Positions 52,895 through 64,000 of a stretch of DNA of 64,000 bases are shown here, one piece after another. The first letter of the stretch is position 1; each line of letters starts with the position of its first letter. The position numbers and the translations under genes are program-made. The notes under the pieces were generated by a model. That model was not told where the DNA came from and did no database searches. It saw only the letters and a program-made list of their open reading frames with translations. The DNA is from Chrysomallon squamiferum (taxonomy: Eukaryota; Mollusca; Gastropoda; Neomphalida; Peltospiridae): positions 15,912,125 through 15,976,124 of the forward strand of contig CM022672.1 of the NCBI GenBank assembly GCA_012295275.1, written 5' to 3'.

Positions 52895-53690
52895 GTAAAG
52901 TAAGAATATGGTCATCAAACCTGTGCGAAAATAAAACCCTGGTGGAACCAATGAGAAAATAACAAGGCAGAATCTGTGAGATAAAAACGACAAGATTTAA
53001 AACCATGGAAGAACCTACATGGCAAAAAAAAAAAAAAACCAAGGTAAAATGTGAAAACCTAGTGAAACCATAGAGGAATCTGTGAGATAAAAACCTAGTG
53101 GAACCTATGGGATAATAACATGGTAGATTCTTTAAGATAAAAACATAGTAGAACCTATGAGATAATAACATGGTAGAGTCTTTAAGATAAAAACCTAGTA
53201 GAACCTATGGGATAATAACATGGTAGAGTCTTTAAGATAAAAATATAGTAAAACCTATGGGGTAAAAATGTGGAAAAGCCAAAGTATGTGACAAAAAAGG
53301 AGGTAGAATTTGTGAGCTAAAAACATGATAACAATTACCAGATTTAAAACCATGATATAGACTACAAGGTAATGCCTATGATACAAATACCTGGTTAAAA
53401 CTTAGGAAGCAAAATGAATAGAACCTATGAAGTAAAAACTTTATAAAACCTCCAAAGCAAAGATATGACAAAAAAGAAAACTATGAAGAAAAAAACAGAT
53501 AAAATCTATGAAGTAAAAACCTAATAAAACCAATGAGGTAAATATTATGGTAAAATCCACAAGATAGAAAAAAGGTAAGTTCCAAGAGGATAAAAACTAT
53601 GAGGTATGATAAAAAAAATTCCTAAAACCTATGAGATAAAAATATGGTGAAACCTGTAAGATAAAAACACTGAACAGTGTATGAGTTATA
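52895..53690. repeat. Large degenerate minisatellite with 50-bp higher-order period
   Basis: About 800 bp of units resembling AACCTATGAGATAAAAACATG (roughly 25 bp). In the centre a 50-bp dimer is nearly perfect: TTTAAGATAAAAA starts at 53131, 53181 and 53231. Copies diverge outward. A 97-codon minus-strand frame over it is an artefact. Confidence 0.93.
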
Positions 53691-53946
53691 AACACGAACA
53701 AGCTTTTCTATGTGGCAAAAACACATTGGAAATCTGTTTCGATGATGTTATTTAAAAACAACTTGTTATCTTCTTGTCTTATCAGTTTTAACTAGATAAA
53801 TTACATCATAAAATCTGTTTTTGTACACTGATCACTTTTACACCTAACTATTTGGCTGGAAACCAGTCAAGTTTGAAAGGGAGATCACTGTATATTAAAT
53901 TAACACATGATTGCATGGCTTTCATCATGAATGAAGTTATTATGAC

Positions 53947-53969
53947 AAAAAAAAAAAAAAAAAAAAAAA
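53947..53969. repeat. Poly(A) on the plus strand
   Basis: About 23 A residues in the large intron. Confidence 0.9.
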
Positions 53970-54973
53970 GAATTTTACACTGTAGCAAATATGTAACAAC
54001 TTTAAAAGGTTTTCTTCTTATATATTTAAAATTATTTTTCCATATTTTTTCTTCTTTAAAATTTAATTATATATATATATTTTTTTTAAATTACATATTT
54101 ATACTGTACACATTTTTCCCACCCTTTTTCATGATCTTGAGACTTTATATTAAATCATTGTTATCTTTAATAAATATGACAACAACATCTATACAGACAT
54201 TATTCAGAACCAATGGTTTCAGATCAAATCTGGGAAGAAGACATTCCTATTCAATGAGTTTGATAAGTTTTGGGATATTTCCAGGAAATAAATTAAAGAA
54301 TGTCTGACAGACTCACAACCTCAGACATAATCATCACCTGTATGAAAGTAGGAAGTATACTGAAATACATCAGTCCTTTTCATTGGGCGCAATAACATCT
54401 TAGTAACATACTAAAACAGTCTTCTTTATACAAACAATATCTTCCATTAGCAGTAGATTATCATTACCAGCACTTGCTGATAATCTCTCTGTGTATTACT
54501 TGTCATGTAAGAACCATAAATAGACATGGTTCTGTGTAAGGAAATAAATTTATAACACAGTCACTTCTAGGTCTGAGTAGTTTAAATTGTTTTTAACAAG
54601 AGCTTTTTCTTTTGTCTTTTACCACAGACTAGAAAGAATCGATGATAATACCTTGATACTCTGTCTATGAAGAAACAGTTGGAATAGGAAAATGGTTCTG
54701 AGTGTCCACAAAGAAAGACTGAGCCTTATGGGTCTATCATGCAGTGTTATTAAGTTATCATGAAAAACAGAATTTAAAAAAAAAAAATTTAAAAAAAAAA
54801 TTAAAAAATGACACAAATAATTAAAAATTTAAAGAATAAGAAGAAAAACTAACATAAATGATTAACCAAAACATCTGCATTGATTAAACTATTCACCAAA
54901 TCAATTATTATTTTAATTCAAAACTTTCCCCACTTTAAATGTTTACTTCTTCCCACAACAAACACAGACTCAC

Positions 54974-55187
54974 CAGTCCTTTCGGGGCGTTTCTGCGGAA
55001 GAAAGCTTTGCAAGACTCGCAGGAAATGGCGTCGAAGTTGTAGCCGAGCGCCCTGTCCCCGCAGACGCCGCAGTATTTGTCTTCTTTGTTCTTGCGCCCC
55101 TTCGTGGACGACATCCCGTCTGGGGACATCGTCTCCATCGACCGGTACGGGTGGGACACGGCCTCCATGCTGTTGGAATCTTCAAAG
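54974..55187 (-). CDS. HR96: HR96/DAF-12-like nuclear receptor: first visible exon (N-terminus and zinc finger 1)
   Basis: This 214-bp exon encodes the short A/B region and the first zinc finger of a ligand-dependent transcription factor that acts in the nucleus. The acceptor is TTTTTCTGCAG before 55187 and the donor is CTG|GTGAGT after 54974. The first exon base is the third base of a codon in the frame used. The first in-frame ATG is at 55168-55166, with A at -3 and G at +4. From that Met, zinc ligands are C33, C36, C50 and C53 in a C-x2-C-x13-C-x2-C finger, and the P-box reads CESCKA. Among known receptors this P-box is typical of HR96, DAF-12 and related NR1J proteins; VDR and PXR have CEGCKG. 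Only about 32 residues precede the finger. Codon use is strikingly GC-rich at third positions and full of CpG, unlike the surrounding intron. The exon needs an upstream partner; if that is coding, the true start lies further 5'. Confidence 0.93.
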
Positions 55188-55373
55188 CTGCAGAAAAACA
55201 ACAACAACAACAACATTAGAAAGTGTGTGGATGAAAGATGTGTGTTAAACATATGTAAACTTATGATATACTAATGAATACAGCATTAAAAAAAAGAAAA
55301 AAAAAAAAAGCTTTCCAGGATCACATCGGTTTTTATGTGGTATATTGTAATGTACTAACTTTGTTAACAACAC

Positions 55374-55492
55374 AATACAATACAATACAATACAATACAA
55401 TATCAATATAATATAATATAATATAATATAATATAATATAATATAATATAATATAATATAATATAATATAATATAATATAATATAATATAAT
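55374..55492. repeat. (ACAAT)n then (ATAAT)n pentanucleotide array
   Basis: Five CAATA units followed by about 17 ATAAT units, just upstream of the first visible receptor exon. Confidence 0.96.
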
Positions 55493-56639
55493 TTAATTAA
55501 TATATATAGTACTCCAAGGACATGATTTTTGTTATTTGCACAATAATTTGATATACAATTCATATGGTATTACATTCCTACATTTTCACCACAACCATAC
55601 AATTTTGTATTCAGGAAACATACAGGTTTGTTATGATGTCGGGAGAGTATATGTAATAAAGAAGAAAAAGAAGAAATATATTTAAAAATTACAAATCTAA
55701 AATGAAAAAATAATAATTAAAATAATTAAAATTAACTAATTTAAAACAAAAACAAAAGACTGAAATAATGTTTAAAAAGTAAATGAAAAGAGATAAACAA
55801 AAAAAATTAATTAAATAAACCAGCATGAGAAAATAAATAGAAATATTGATAAGAAAAAAGTTCAAATCTATAGGAGAAATGTAAACCAACATCATTAGCA
55901 TATATATTAAAATATCACAGCTTTTGTGTGAAACAAAGCGAACAAAATAACATAAATAAATAAATAAATAAATAAATAATTCTTAAATGAGGTGTAAGAG
56001 GAACAAGGTATGAAGAGACTAAAGACCAGTAGTAAAGGTTTTTTTTAAAAAGAAAATAAGAACAGTCAAAGAGATTCTTGTGAAAAACACAAAATTTTGA
56101 ACATTAAGGCACTAAATAAAATGATGGAGATTTTTATCAGTCTGTTTTTGACAGAAAACAACAACCCACCTGCCAAAAGACCCAAACAATTAAAGATAAA
56201 AAGTTACTATAAAATAATAATAATAATACAATAATAATGATAATAAGAACAACAACAACAATAATAACAACAACAATAGTAATTACAAAGAAATGACATT
56301 TAAAGAAAAATAATAATAACTACTTATTAATAAATAAAATAAATAAACTCTAGATTATGACTAGTTTTGAGAAAGGAATAAAAAAAAAAAAAAAAACGAG
56401 AACAAAAAAACCACACGAGCTCTGAACAAAAGAGCTTATTATTATATGTATAATTAATCACAGATTGTTAAAACGTCAGTATGTAACTTGATGTAATGAA
56501 CTGTCTGTAAGATGCACATATTATTGCATGTGTTGTATGGAAACACTTTGTGTGGAGAATTCATAATGCACTGAAATATTAATGTGGAAAACGACAGAGA
56601 GCTGTATTATGAAAACAATAAAGCTGTATTGAAAATATT

Positions 56640-57210
56640 ACCACAGCTCAAGTATTGGCATCGTGCCATAATACAATACAGATAATGTATTATTAACAAC
56701 AGTGTCAAAAATAATACTGCCAATTATTTTAATGACAAAATACTCTCCTATAAATGATAATGTTATATGCATGTCAATGTGTTATAATTAATATGCAGCA
56801 GGCTGTATTGTAAGAATATTAACATTAATAATGAATTTAGAACAAAAATTACCAAAACAAATAATGCCATAACTGTACTGAAAATAGAGTCCTGATATTT
56901 TCAAAACAGTAAGTCACAAGTATACTTCAAGAATAATAATAATATTACTACCAAAACAACAACAGTAAAAATATACTGAAAATATACTGTATTAATATTA
57001 CCATAAACAGTAGTTACGAGTATAGTGAAAAAAATAATAATGATATTATCAAAACAATAATATCAAATACACAATATTAATATCACCAAACAGTAATGTC
57101 ACAAGTGTACTGAAAATATAGTAAAAATATTACCAAAACAACAGTACTGAAATACCCAGTTTTAGCAACACCAAAACAGTAATGTCAAAAATATTACCAA
57201 AACAATAGCA
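56640..57210. repeat. Degenerate repeat built on TATTACCAAAACAGTAATGTCA
   Basis: ATTACCAAAACA(A/G)TA with neighbouring GTATACTGAAAATA recurs many times. The period is irregular, about 50-60 bp. Confidence 0.75.
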
Positions 57211-57709
57211 CTGCTGTTGTACTGAGAACAGATATTCTTGTTCACATAGTACTGACAATTACACAATACACAATTAGAAAATATTACCAAATCTATAACA
57301 GCTGAACTGACAGAGATAACTAGACTCGAAACAAGTGAAACTATAAGATAACCTTTGATATTCACACACCCAAACGAAGCACAATGAATTTGATGCTAAA
57401 AAGAATATTTCTTCACAAATATTCTAATATATTTTTCATGGCCAACAGAGTGGGTGACGGTTGAATAAATTTCAAAGTTTAAATGTTCAGATCCATAGTG
57501 ATGTTTCAAATTACTGTATTAAAAATACATCAGTTGCTGTTGTTGTAGTCGAAGAATATTCAATTAACTGAGTCTATATAAATTTTAGAAGTGTATAAAA
57601 AATGTGGTGTAACAGAAATTTATGATTTTTCTTATTTACGTTGTTATTATGAAACGTATTTTACTTACAGATATACTGTGTGTGTAAACACACAGACATT
57701 ATATAGACA

Positions 57710-57711
<2 letters not shown>

Positions 57712-57762
<51 letters not shown>
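57712..57762. repeat. (CA)n microsatellite
   Basis: About 25 CA units. Confidence 0.97.
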
Positions 57763-57765
<3 letters not shown>

Positions 57766-58040
57766 CATATGGAAGAATTAACAGATCAATATTATCAACA
57801 TATAATGAAGAGCTACAGCTAACTGATTGGTGTGTGTGTGTGTACAGATGAAATCTGACATATTTACTGTATGCATTTACTATTATTACAAATTAAGTAA
57901 GTTTATTTGTGGAAGAAAAAGTAATTGCTTTATTGATCTGCTTGTTATTACAGTAATTGTAGACAGTGCCAGACGTAATTCAATGATTAGATAATACATG
58001 CTCATCAGGATGTGAAAAATAAAACAGAAATATTGAAGAC

Positions 58041-58149
<109 letters not shown>

Positions 58150-59810
58150 ATGTGTGCAAGTGAGAGGTTAAAAGTCTTCAAACTGAGAAGGTTCTGGCTG
58201 GACTAGGAGACAAAACAATGTGAATTCTGTGATGGATTAATCTAGTTTAGTTTTTTTTTTAAAAACTCATCAACTCACTGAACATCTCTTTGAAAAAAAA
58301 AAAAATGTAACCCTACTCCACCCATCACCCCCATAGTTCTACCCTGCTCTAGTCAAGTTATTAAAAGATTTCAACTAGAAGCTGCGTTCCTGTAATGAAC
58401 AACAACAAATGATCCCTTTGAAATTCTGACTTGAAAACTATTTAATTTATTGCATCAACAGTGGCCCCAAGTTGACAGGACATTCTAACATGGCTGCTCT
58501 TTCTTCTGAACCAAAACAAAAATGCGGGGGTCTGGGCTAAAACCAGGAAGGCTAATCACAAGATGAAACTGAAGTTTAGGTGGGTAATGGAGCGACCACA
58601 TCTGCAAGTCAATTTTCTCAAGTGGCAATGCACCAGTCGACCCTGCAACCTACTTTAGAAAAATCTTGTTCAGTGTGGATTTTTATAGCTCAGACCAGAT
58701 TTCATACACAGAGCTGGGACTTTTCAAACTGCAGTGTTGCATTTTTTGTAGTTCAGTTTTACATTTCCTAGTTGAGTTGTTTTTTTAATAATGTAGTTCA
58801 GGGTTGTTGTTTGTTTTAAAATTTTATTACAGCACACTAGTTAAATTTATATTATGCTGTGGATACGCACTAAGATAACTTTTGTTTGAAAAACAATCAA
58901 GTTTACTGGTGTAACTAGAACTGTTCTGAATACAAACACCAGTGTATGCTGATAATGTACTTAGGTTAAGAAACCATCTAATTAAAAATATTTTTCTTCT
59001 ACCCTCTCATTTAGATCTATCAGTCCACCCCTCCATCCATCCCTTTCTCTATCAGTACCTCAAGCAACCCACCTGTCCACCCACTCCACCAGCAGGCTTC
59101 TTCACCCACACAACCTTGTTTTTTTTTCTTTTTCCGTAGCATGATTTCCACCCTCACATCCACACCTATGATTGAATTCTTTTGTGTCTTCTTTTTTTTT
59201 TTTTTTTTTTTTTTCTCTTTCTGTACCAGTATCATCCACCTACTGAACCCAGCACACAGCGAGTGCAAGTCTGGTACATTTAGTCACTGTCACAGTCTTT
59301 TGTAATATTTCTAATTACTAAGCAAAACTGAGATAAGTTTAAAAACTGAGAATAGACAGCGCTTTCCCAGGTTTAGGATAATACTGTAACTAAAATGACA
59401 GGACCATCTCCCTGAACTGTGATTTGATGCAGGATCTATACCCCTTCAGCTTGCCCATTCTAGTACTTTAAAAAAAACAAAAAAAACAAACAATGAACAC
59501 AAAACGAAAACAGCACAATCAAGTCTGATAAATGGGACAAAGATATAAATGATTTCATGAAGATAATGACAGAAAATTAAAACAGAGTGAATTTTGTTGT
59601 TCCAGTGTCATCATTGTGTAAAAAACTATATGTCTGATAGCTGTTAATAATCAATATTAAACGGAGTTGTCAAACAAATACTCATTGATTTATTCAGTAG
59701 TTATTTCAGAAGATTGTGTATTAAATAACAGTCACACTTCAGTAGATACAGAAATTTACTCTAGCTATTTATTCTGTACAAGTCGAAATAGGAAAGTGCA
59801 TATATTTGTG

Positions 59811-60292
59811 TATGCTTGTGACTATTTGATATGAATCTTTCAGTGTGTGTGTGTGTATTCGTGTATGTGTTTGGTGTATGTTTGTGACTGATATAAATCA
59901 TTCAGTGTGTGTGTGTGTTTGTGTATGTGTTTGGTGTATGTTTGTGACTGATATAAATCTTTCAGTGTGTGTGTGTGTATTCGTGTATGTGTTTGGTGTA
60001 TGTTTGTGACTGATATAAATCATTTAATGTGTGTGTGTGTATTCGTGTATGTGTTTGGTGTATGTTTGTGACTGATATAAATCTTTCAGTGTGTGTGTGT
60101 GTATTTGTGTATGTGTTTGGTGTATGTTTGTGACTGATATAAATCATTTAATGTGTGTGTGTGTATTTGTGTATGTGTTTGGTGTATGTTTGTGACTGAT
60201 ATAAATCATTCAAAGTGTGTGTGTGTGTTTTGTGTATGTGTTTGGTGTATGTTTGTGACTGATATAAATCATTCAAAGTGTGTGTGTGTGTT
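59811..60292. repeat. 62-bp minisatellite, about eight copies
   Basis: Units contain a TG run, GTGTATGTGTTTGGTGTATG and TTTGTGACTGATATAAATC. Corresponding points fall at about 59841, 59903, 59963, 60025, 60087, 60149, 60211 and 60274. Early units alternate CTTTCAG and CATT(C/T)A(G/A) ends, pointing to a dimeric higher-order unit. Confidence 0.95.
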
Positions 60293-61199
60293 GATATGTT
60301 TACATCTATGTAGATTTGCACATTACATGTGGACTAAATATTTTTTTAAGACAAAAGTTTTAATATATATATATATAAATTTTTCTTTTTTCTGCCTTTA
60401 GAACAGCAATATATTTGCATTGTTGTTCTTTTCCACCTTTGTTTCTATTTTTTTTTCAATATCCTCTATTCTTAAAAATTAAATTTAATAACTTTTTTCA
60501 TGTGGTTTTAATTAAAAAAAAATTTAAATCATTTTTTTTTTCCCAATTCAATTTTCTTCTTCTCAACTTTCCAAGTTTGTTGACTTAAATTGAAAAAAAA
60601 AAAATAAGAACAATTTTTATAAATTCCATGTCATTACAAATTATTTCAATGAATACTAACAAAAAACTTTTCTTTCACTCTGGAACTGAATTTCCTAATT
60701 TTATTTTTTAAAGTAATATTTATAATCTTCTTCAACATAATTTTAAGACAATTTTTTCTTTCGGAAATTTAAAATTGACCATAAAAATATTCAGTATTCC
60801 ATTTGTTTTTTGTTTGTTTCTATAATCAGAATTTGAAATAATTTCATTGAGTATATTATATAAAACTTTTAAAACAAAACATTTTAAACTTTCCAAACAG
60901 AGGCAATCATAAATTCTTTTAATAATATTTCCTTTGAACTGAGTTCACCAAAATTCTACACAAAAATTTGAAGATAATTTTCTTAGTTTCAAAAAACACA
61001 AAGTCTCTTAAACTTTCTGAAGAGTTGAAATCATAATTTGTTTTAAAATTATATCAGTTTTTATTAACAAAATTTCTGTTAAAATTAAAAGACAATTTTG
61101 TTCAGTTTAAAAAAAAAAGAAATAATAATAAAAAAAAGAAGCAAAGAGTAAAAAAATCCTTTGACACGTTCAACAATTATCGACGACAGATCATCGTAA

Positions 61200-61640
61200 T
61201 TTCTTTCAGTTTTTTTTTTCTTAGTAAGGATTTCACTGTGTTTGTTAACAAAAGCTCTACTGTGGTGGAAACAAACTGAAAGCTTTCACTGTCAAATTGC
61301 TACAAGAACTCCAGGGTCAGCTGGTGCAAAGCAACACAGAGAACAATGACCAGTGAGAAAAGCGGGGTTCCCCTGCTTGCCTGCGACTTGCCAACAGTCA
61401 GCTTTACCAGGAGGAATCTGCCCATCGAGTGAGATGCTGTGAACTGTAATTTAATGAAGTCCAAGTGTTAAAGGAATTCTCAGCTGCCGCAGGATGTGAA
61501 TCAGATGATGACGGCATTGTTCATGTAACAACCTGCAGTGGCTGTACAGCTGTTGACGTTATTAATTTGCAAATCATTTGTTATCATTTCGCTTGTTTAA
61601 TTCACAAGTCAGATAAACTTGTTTTCGTGCCTTTTTTTCT
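61200..61640 (-). other. Less AT-rich unique patch upstream of the receptor; possible 5' exon or regulatory sequence
   Basis: Roughly 400 bp with more balanced composition and more CpG than its neighbours. On the minus strand a donor-like CTCCTG|GTAAAG occurs near 61410. Coding continuity with the exon at 55187 would be out of frame from the nearest ATG, so it could only be 5' UTR in that reading. A 74-codon plus-strand frame at 61465 has no recognisable domain. Confidence 0.2.
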
Positions 61641-61652
61641 TCTTTTTCCTAT

Positions 61653-61656
<4 letters not shown>

Positions 61657-61687
<31 letters not shown>
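61657..61687. repeat. Poly(T), about 31 bases
   Basis: A T homopolymer. Similar runs are at 59191-59213 and 63691-63723. Confidence 0.93.
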
Positions 61688-61694
<7 letters not shown>

Positions 61695-62062
61695 TTTATT
61701 TATTTTTGTATGCTGCACTGTATTTTAATTTTAAATAATTGGTATTTATTTTTATTTATTATTATTATTATTTTTTTAATTTCAAACAGAAAACTGAATT
61801 GAAGCAATACTTATTTATTTTTACTGTTACTATTGATGATGATGATGGTAATAATAATAACAGCAGCTGTAAAATAATAACAAATGGCTTTGTAATAATT
61901 GCTTTGTACCTGGTATAGGTGGCTGTGGTGCAGATGCTTTTATTAATTTCAGAAGTGCTTTAGAATAATCACAACACAAATCCTAAACTAATTTTAGAAC
62001 TGAGCTCAGTTTATTAATTAACCTATTCATATATTTCATAAATATTAAATTTGTATCATTAC

Positions 62063-62198
62063 TACTACTACTACTACTACTACTATTATTTACAGAAACA
62101 TATAAATCTTTTTATAAATATTTTATGAACATTAAAACAAAACAACAAAATAAATAAATAAATAAATACATAAATAAATAAATAAATAAATAAATAAC
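62063..62198. repeat. (ACT)n and (AAAT)n microsatellites
   Basis: ACT units at about 62063-62086 and AAAT units at about 62149-62197. Confidence 0.93.
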
Positions 62199-62758
62199 AG
62201 CAAAAATATTTTACTTGGTAGACATTTCACCTTTGGGGTCAACCCAGAGATGAATACGAAACTGACCTAGCTCTGTTTACCTGTTCTACTTTAAGAATTA
62301 AAACCAAACTTTACCTAAAACATGACTCACTACATTTAAATTCAAACAAACCACTCAAGGTTTCCAAGTATAAACAGCACTTTTCAAATAATCAATACAT
62401 TTATGCTTTATTTTAACAAGGTGACAAGCTTTTGTTGTGTATCTTCCAAATTTTTCTCTCTCTGTTGTTGTTGTTTTTTCCAGCAGTGAGCTGCTGGTTG
62501 TTTGCTGCCAGCTAATGTGCTTTCTGGACAGAGTGAGGAATATTTAGGCTACTTGATGGCATGTGATATCCGCTGAAGAAAGTACAACAGTTTTGGTTCT
62601 GGAAGTTTTTTGCTGTTTTTTTTTCCCCATCAGGCATCCTGGTGTGAAATTCTTTAACGGAAAACTTCCGAAATGTTAAATGTTTTTATTTTTATTTTTA
62701 GACTGCTGTTTTTGTAATTTAAATCTATATATATAATTTTTTTTAAATAGAAAATATA

Positions 62759-62783
62759 TATGTATATATATATATATATATTT
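62759..62783. repeat. (AT)n microsatellite
   Basis: A short AT tract. Confidence 0.9.
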
Positions 62784-63690
62784 TACTGTTTTAAAAAATT
62801 AAATAAATAAGAAAAAAACAATTCTGATTAAATATCTCACCATTTATTTCTGAACTAATCTGTTATTTATTTATAAATTTATTTTTCAGACACAATGAAG
62901 TACAGATGAAAAAACATAAAACAGATTGACAATTACAAATAGCCATAATGTCATGGCCTCTGATTTAAACAGAGATATCAATACATATATCTAAATTTGA
63001 TATTTCTTCTTTTCTTTTTTTAAAATTTATTCAATAAGTCAACAAAACACTAAAGAAAAGCCCTTCCCTCCGTTTATTTCAATATCGATTTATGACATGA
63101 GTGGCATGCATGCCGTAAATATGTTGTACATATTACACACAGCCACATTTCAGTACTCTAGTCAACAATGAGTCAAAACTATTTCTGGGTCAGAAATGCC
63201 TCTGTATAATACTTGACACATTGAAATGTGAACCAGTTTTGTTTCCAATTAGACCACTGCACCAAAACACACTGCAAACTGCCATTCATTACCATTCAAA
63301 TACGATATTACCCAGTTTGAATTCAACGACTTCTCTTCAAGCCACGTAGAGAAAAAACAGAACAAGAAATATAAGACAAAGCTGTAAAGCATGTAATTAC
63401 AATACGACACAAGTCCCGCACACTGACGTAGCTGATTATTACAACCCACTGCGATCACACGGATACCTGAATTTGTTTACTATTTCATCAAAAAACAACA
63501 GCTTTATGATTTTATTAATATTAATGTTAATATTAGCATTGGTATCAATATATCATTATTATTATTATTATAATTATTATTATAATTTTGGGTGACTTTT
63601 TTTTTTTTTTCATTTTTAATTGACATCTTTGGGTGCAGAAATGGTAATTAGAAATTATTTGAATGAATGCAACATCTGATGCTTAATTAA

Positions 63691-63691
63691 T

Positions 63692-63723
<32 letters not shown>
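63691..63723. repeat. Poly(T), about 33 bases
   Basis: A T homopolymer near the right end, equivalent to poly(A) on the minus strand. Confidence 0.94.
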
Positions 63724-63727
<4 letters not shown>

Positions 63728-64000
63728 GATTCTCAAATTTTCAATACAGCTGAAGAGAAAGACTAAAATTTCTCATCGGTTTGTGTAACTGTCTGTGGCC
63801 ACTTGAACATAAAAAAACCCTCATGTTGATACACCTTCTTCATAGCACATGGTACAGCACCAGGTGCAGATCTAGTGGAGATCAAGTGGGGGTCAAGGGA
63901 ATCTCACAAACTCTTCCTTCTCATCAAACATCCAGAAATACTTTCAGTTTTTTATACTGCCTTACCAGAAGAGACAATGCATACAAGTAAAGGTTATGTG

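Larger units (their letters stand above)
46645..54973 (-). other. Large intron (8,329 bp) splitting the two zinc fingers
   Basis: The intron has donor GTGAGT and acceptor CTTCAG. It is AT-rich and CpG-poor, and it contains poly(A) at 47.9 kb, (GT)n and (CA)n arrays at 50.2 and 50.4 kb, (AAT)n at 50.7 kb, and three minisatellites (51.0, 52.1 and 52.9-53.7 kb). Open frames inside it are low-complexity or repeat shadows; I see no nested gene. Confidence 0.8.
45435..55187 (-). other. HR96: Gene locus of the NR1J receptor as visible in this window
   Basis: The three coding exons are collinear on the minus strand, all phases match, and every junction has canonical GT-AG ends. The joined product from the first visible Met is 378 residues: about 32 N-terminal residues, a DNA-binding domain at about 33-120, a short hinge, and an LBD at about 150-378. 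That is close to the size of human VDR (427) and much shorter than Drosophila HR96 or C. elegans DAF-12, which carry long hinges. No stop, frameshift or missing zinc ligand was seen, so this is a working gene rather than a pseudogene. The first exon(s), promoter and polyadenylation site are not identified. Confidence 0.9.

Noticed and set aside
52878-53171. 97-codon minus-strand frame
   Set aside because: Lies in the 25/50-bp minisatellite and repeats with it.
45435-55187. Identification as a vertebrate-type VDR, PXR or LXR
   Set aside because: The LBD is VDR-like, but the P-box is CESCKA rather than CEGCKG and the second finger fits DAF-12/HR96.
54880-55274. Plus-strand and alternative-frame open readings over the first receptor exon (up to 122 codons)
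   Set aside because: They are antisense or off-frame shadows of the GC-rich zinc-finger exon, whose own frame has the conserved cysteines.
58675-58700. TATAAAAA on the minus strand as a receptor core promoter
   Set aside because: Such strings are expected often in DNA this AT-rich, and nothing else marks a start here.
59962-60401. His/Thr-rich and Cys/Val-rich frames
   Set aside because: Shadows of the 62-bp minisatellite.
61465-61689. 74-codon plus-strand frame ending in poly-Phe
   Set aside because: The C-terminal part is the poly(T) run; the N-terminal part matches nothing known.

Overview
The window is AT-rich eukaryotic DNA packed with microsatellites, long A/T homopolymers and minisatellites. 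It holds one recognisable protein-coding gene, on the minus strand. That gene encodes a nuclear receptor of the HR96/DAF-12 type (NR1J group) in three exons: 55187-54974 (short N-terminus plus first zinc finger), 46644-46478 (second zinc finger plus C-terminal extension) and 46209-45435 (hinge and the whole ligand-binding domain, to the stop). The exons join in frame across GT-AG introns of 8,329 and 268 bp and give 378 residues if translation starts at the first in-frame ATG of the first visible exon (55168-55166). The P-box sequence CESCKA, spliced exons, large introns and repeat style point to a protostome animal. A lophotrochozoan, possibly a mollusc, is my best inference, but nothing in the sequence fixes the species.

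Layout. Bases 1 to about 32,000 show no recognisable gene. They are mostly (AAT)n, (AAAT)n, (CA)n, (CT)n, (CAA)n, (AT)n and compound triplet arrays, with a 40-bp minisatellite at 13.1-13.5 kb and several small CpG-rich unique patches of unknown role. CpG is frequent here. From about 32.0-32.3 kb to the right end, CpG becomes clearly rarer outside coding exons, and TG/CA-rich unique sequence and minisatellites become more common. The receptor gene lies in this second half. Bases 32.3-45.4 kb lie downstream of its stop codon and may include its 3' UTR, whose end I cannot place. The 8.3-kb intron holds several minisatellites, including a roughly 800-bp family with a 50-bp higher-order repeat. The 55.2-64 kb segment is upstream of the first visible exon. 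That exon begins inside a codon or in 5' UTR, so at least one more 5' exon must lie upstream, within this segment or beyond the window.

Function. Known members of this receptor family bind DNA, often with RXR/USP as partner, and respond to lipids, sterols or xenobiotics. The sequence shows complete zinc-binding cysteines, an LBD signature and an AF-2 helix, so the gene looks intact. Ligand, partner and target genes are not visible here. I found no rRNA, intact tRNA, CRISPR array, operon or complete transposon, and no convincing novel multi-gene system.
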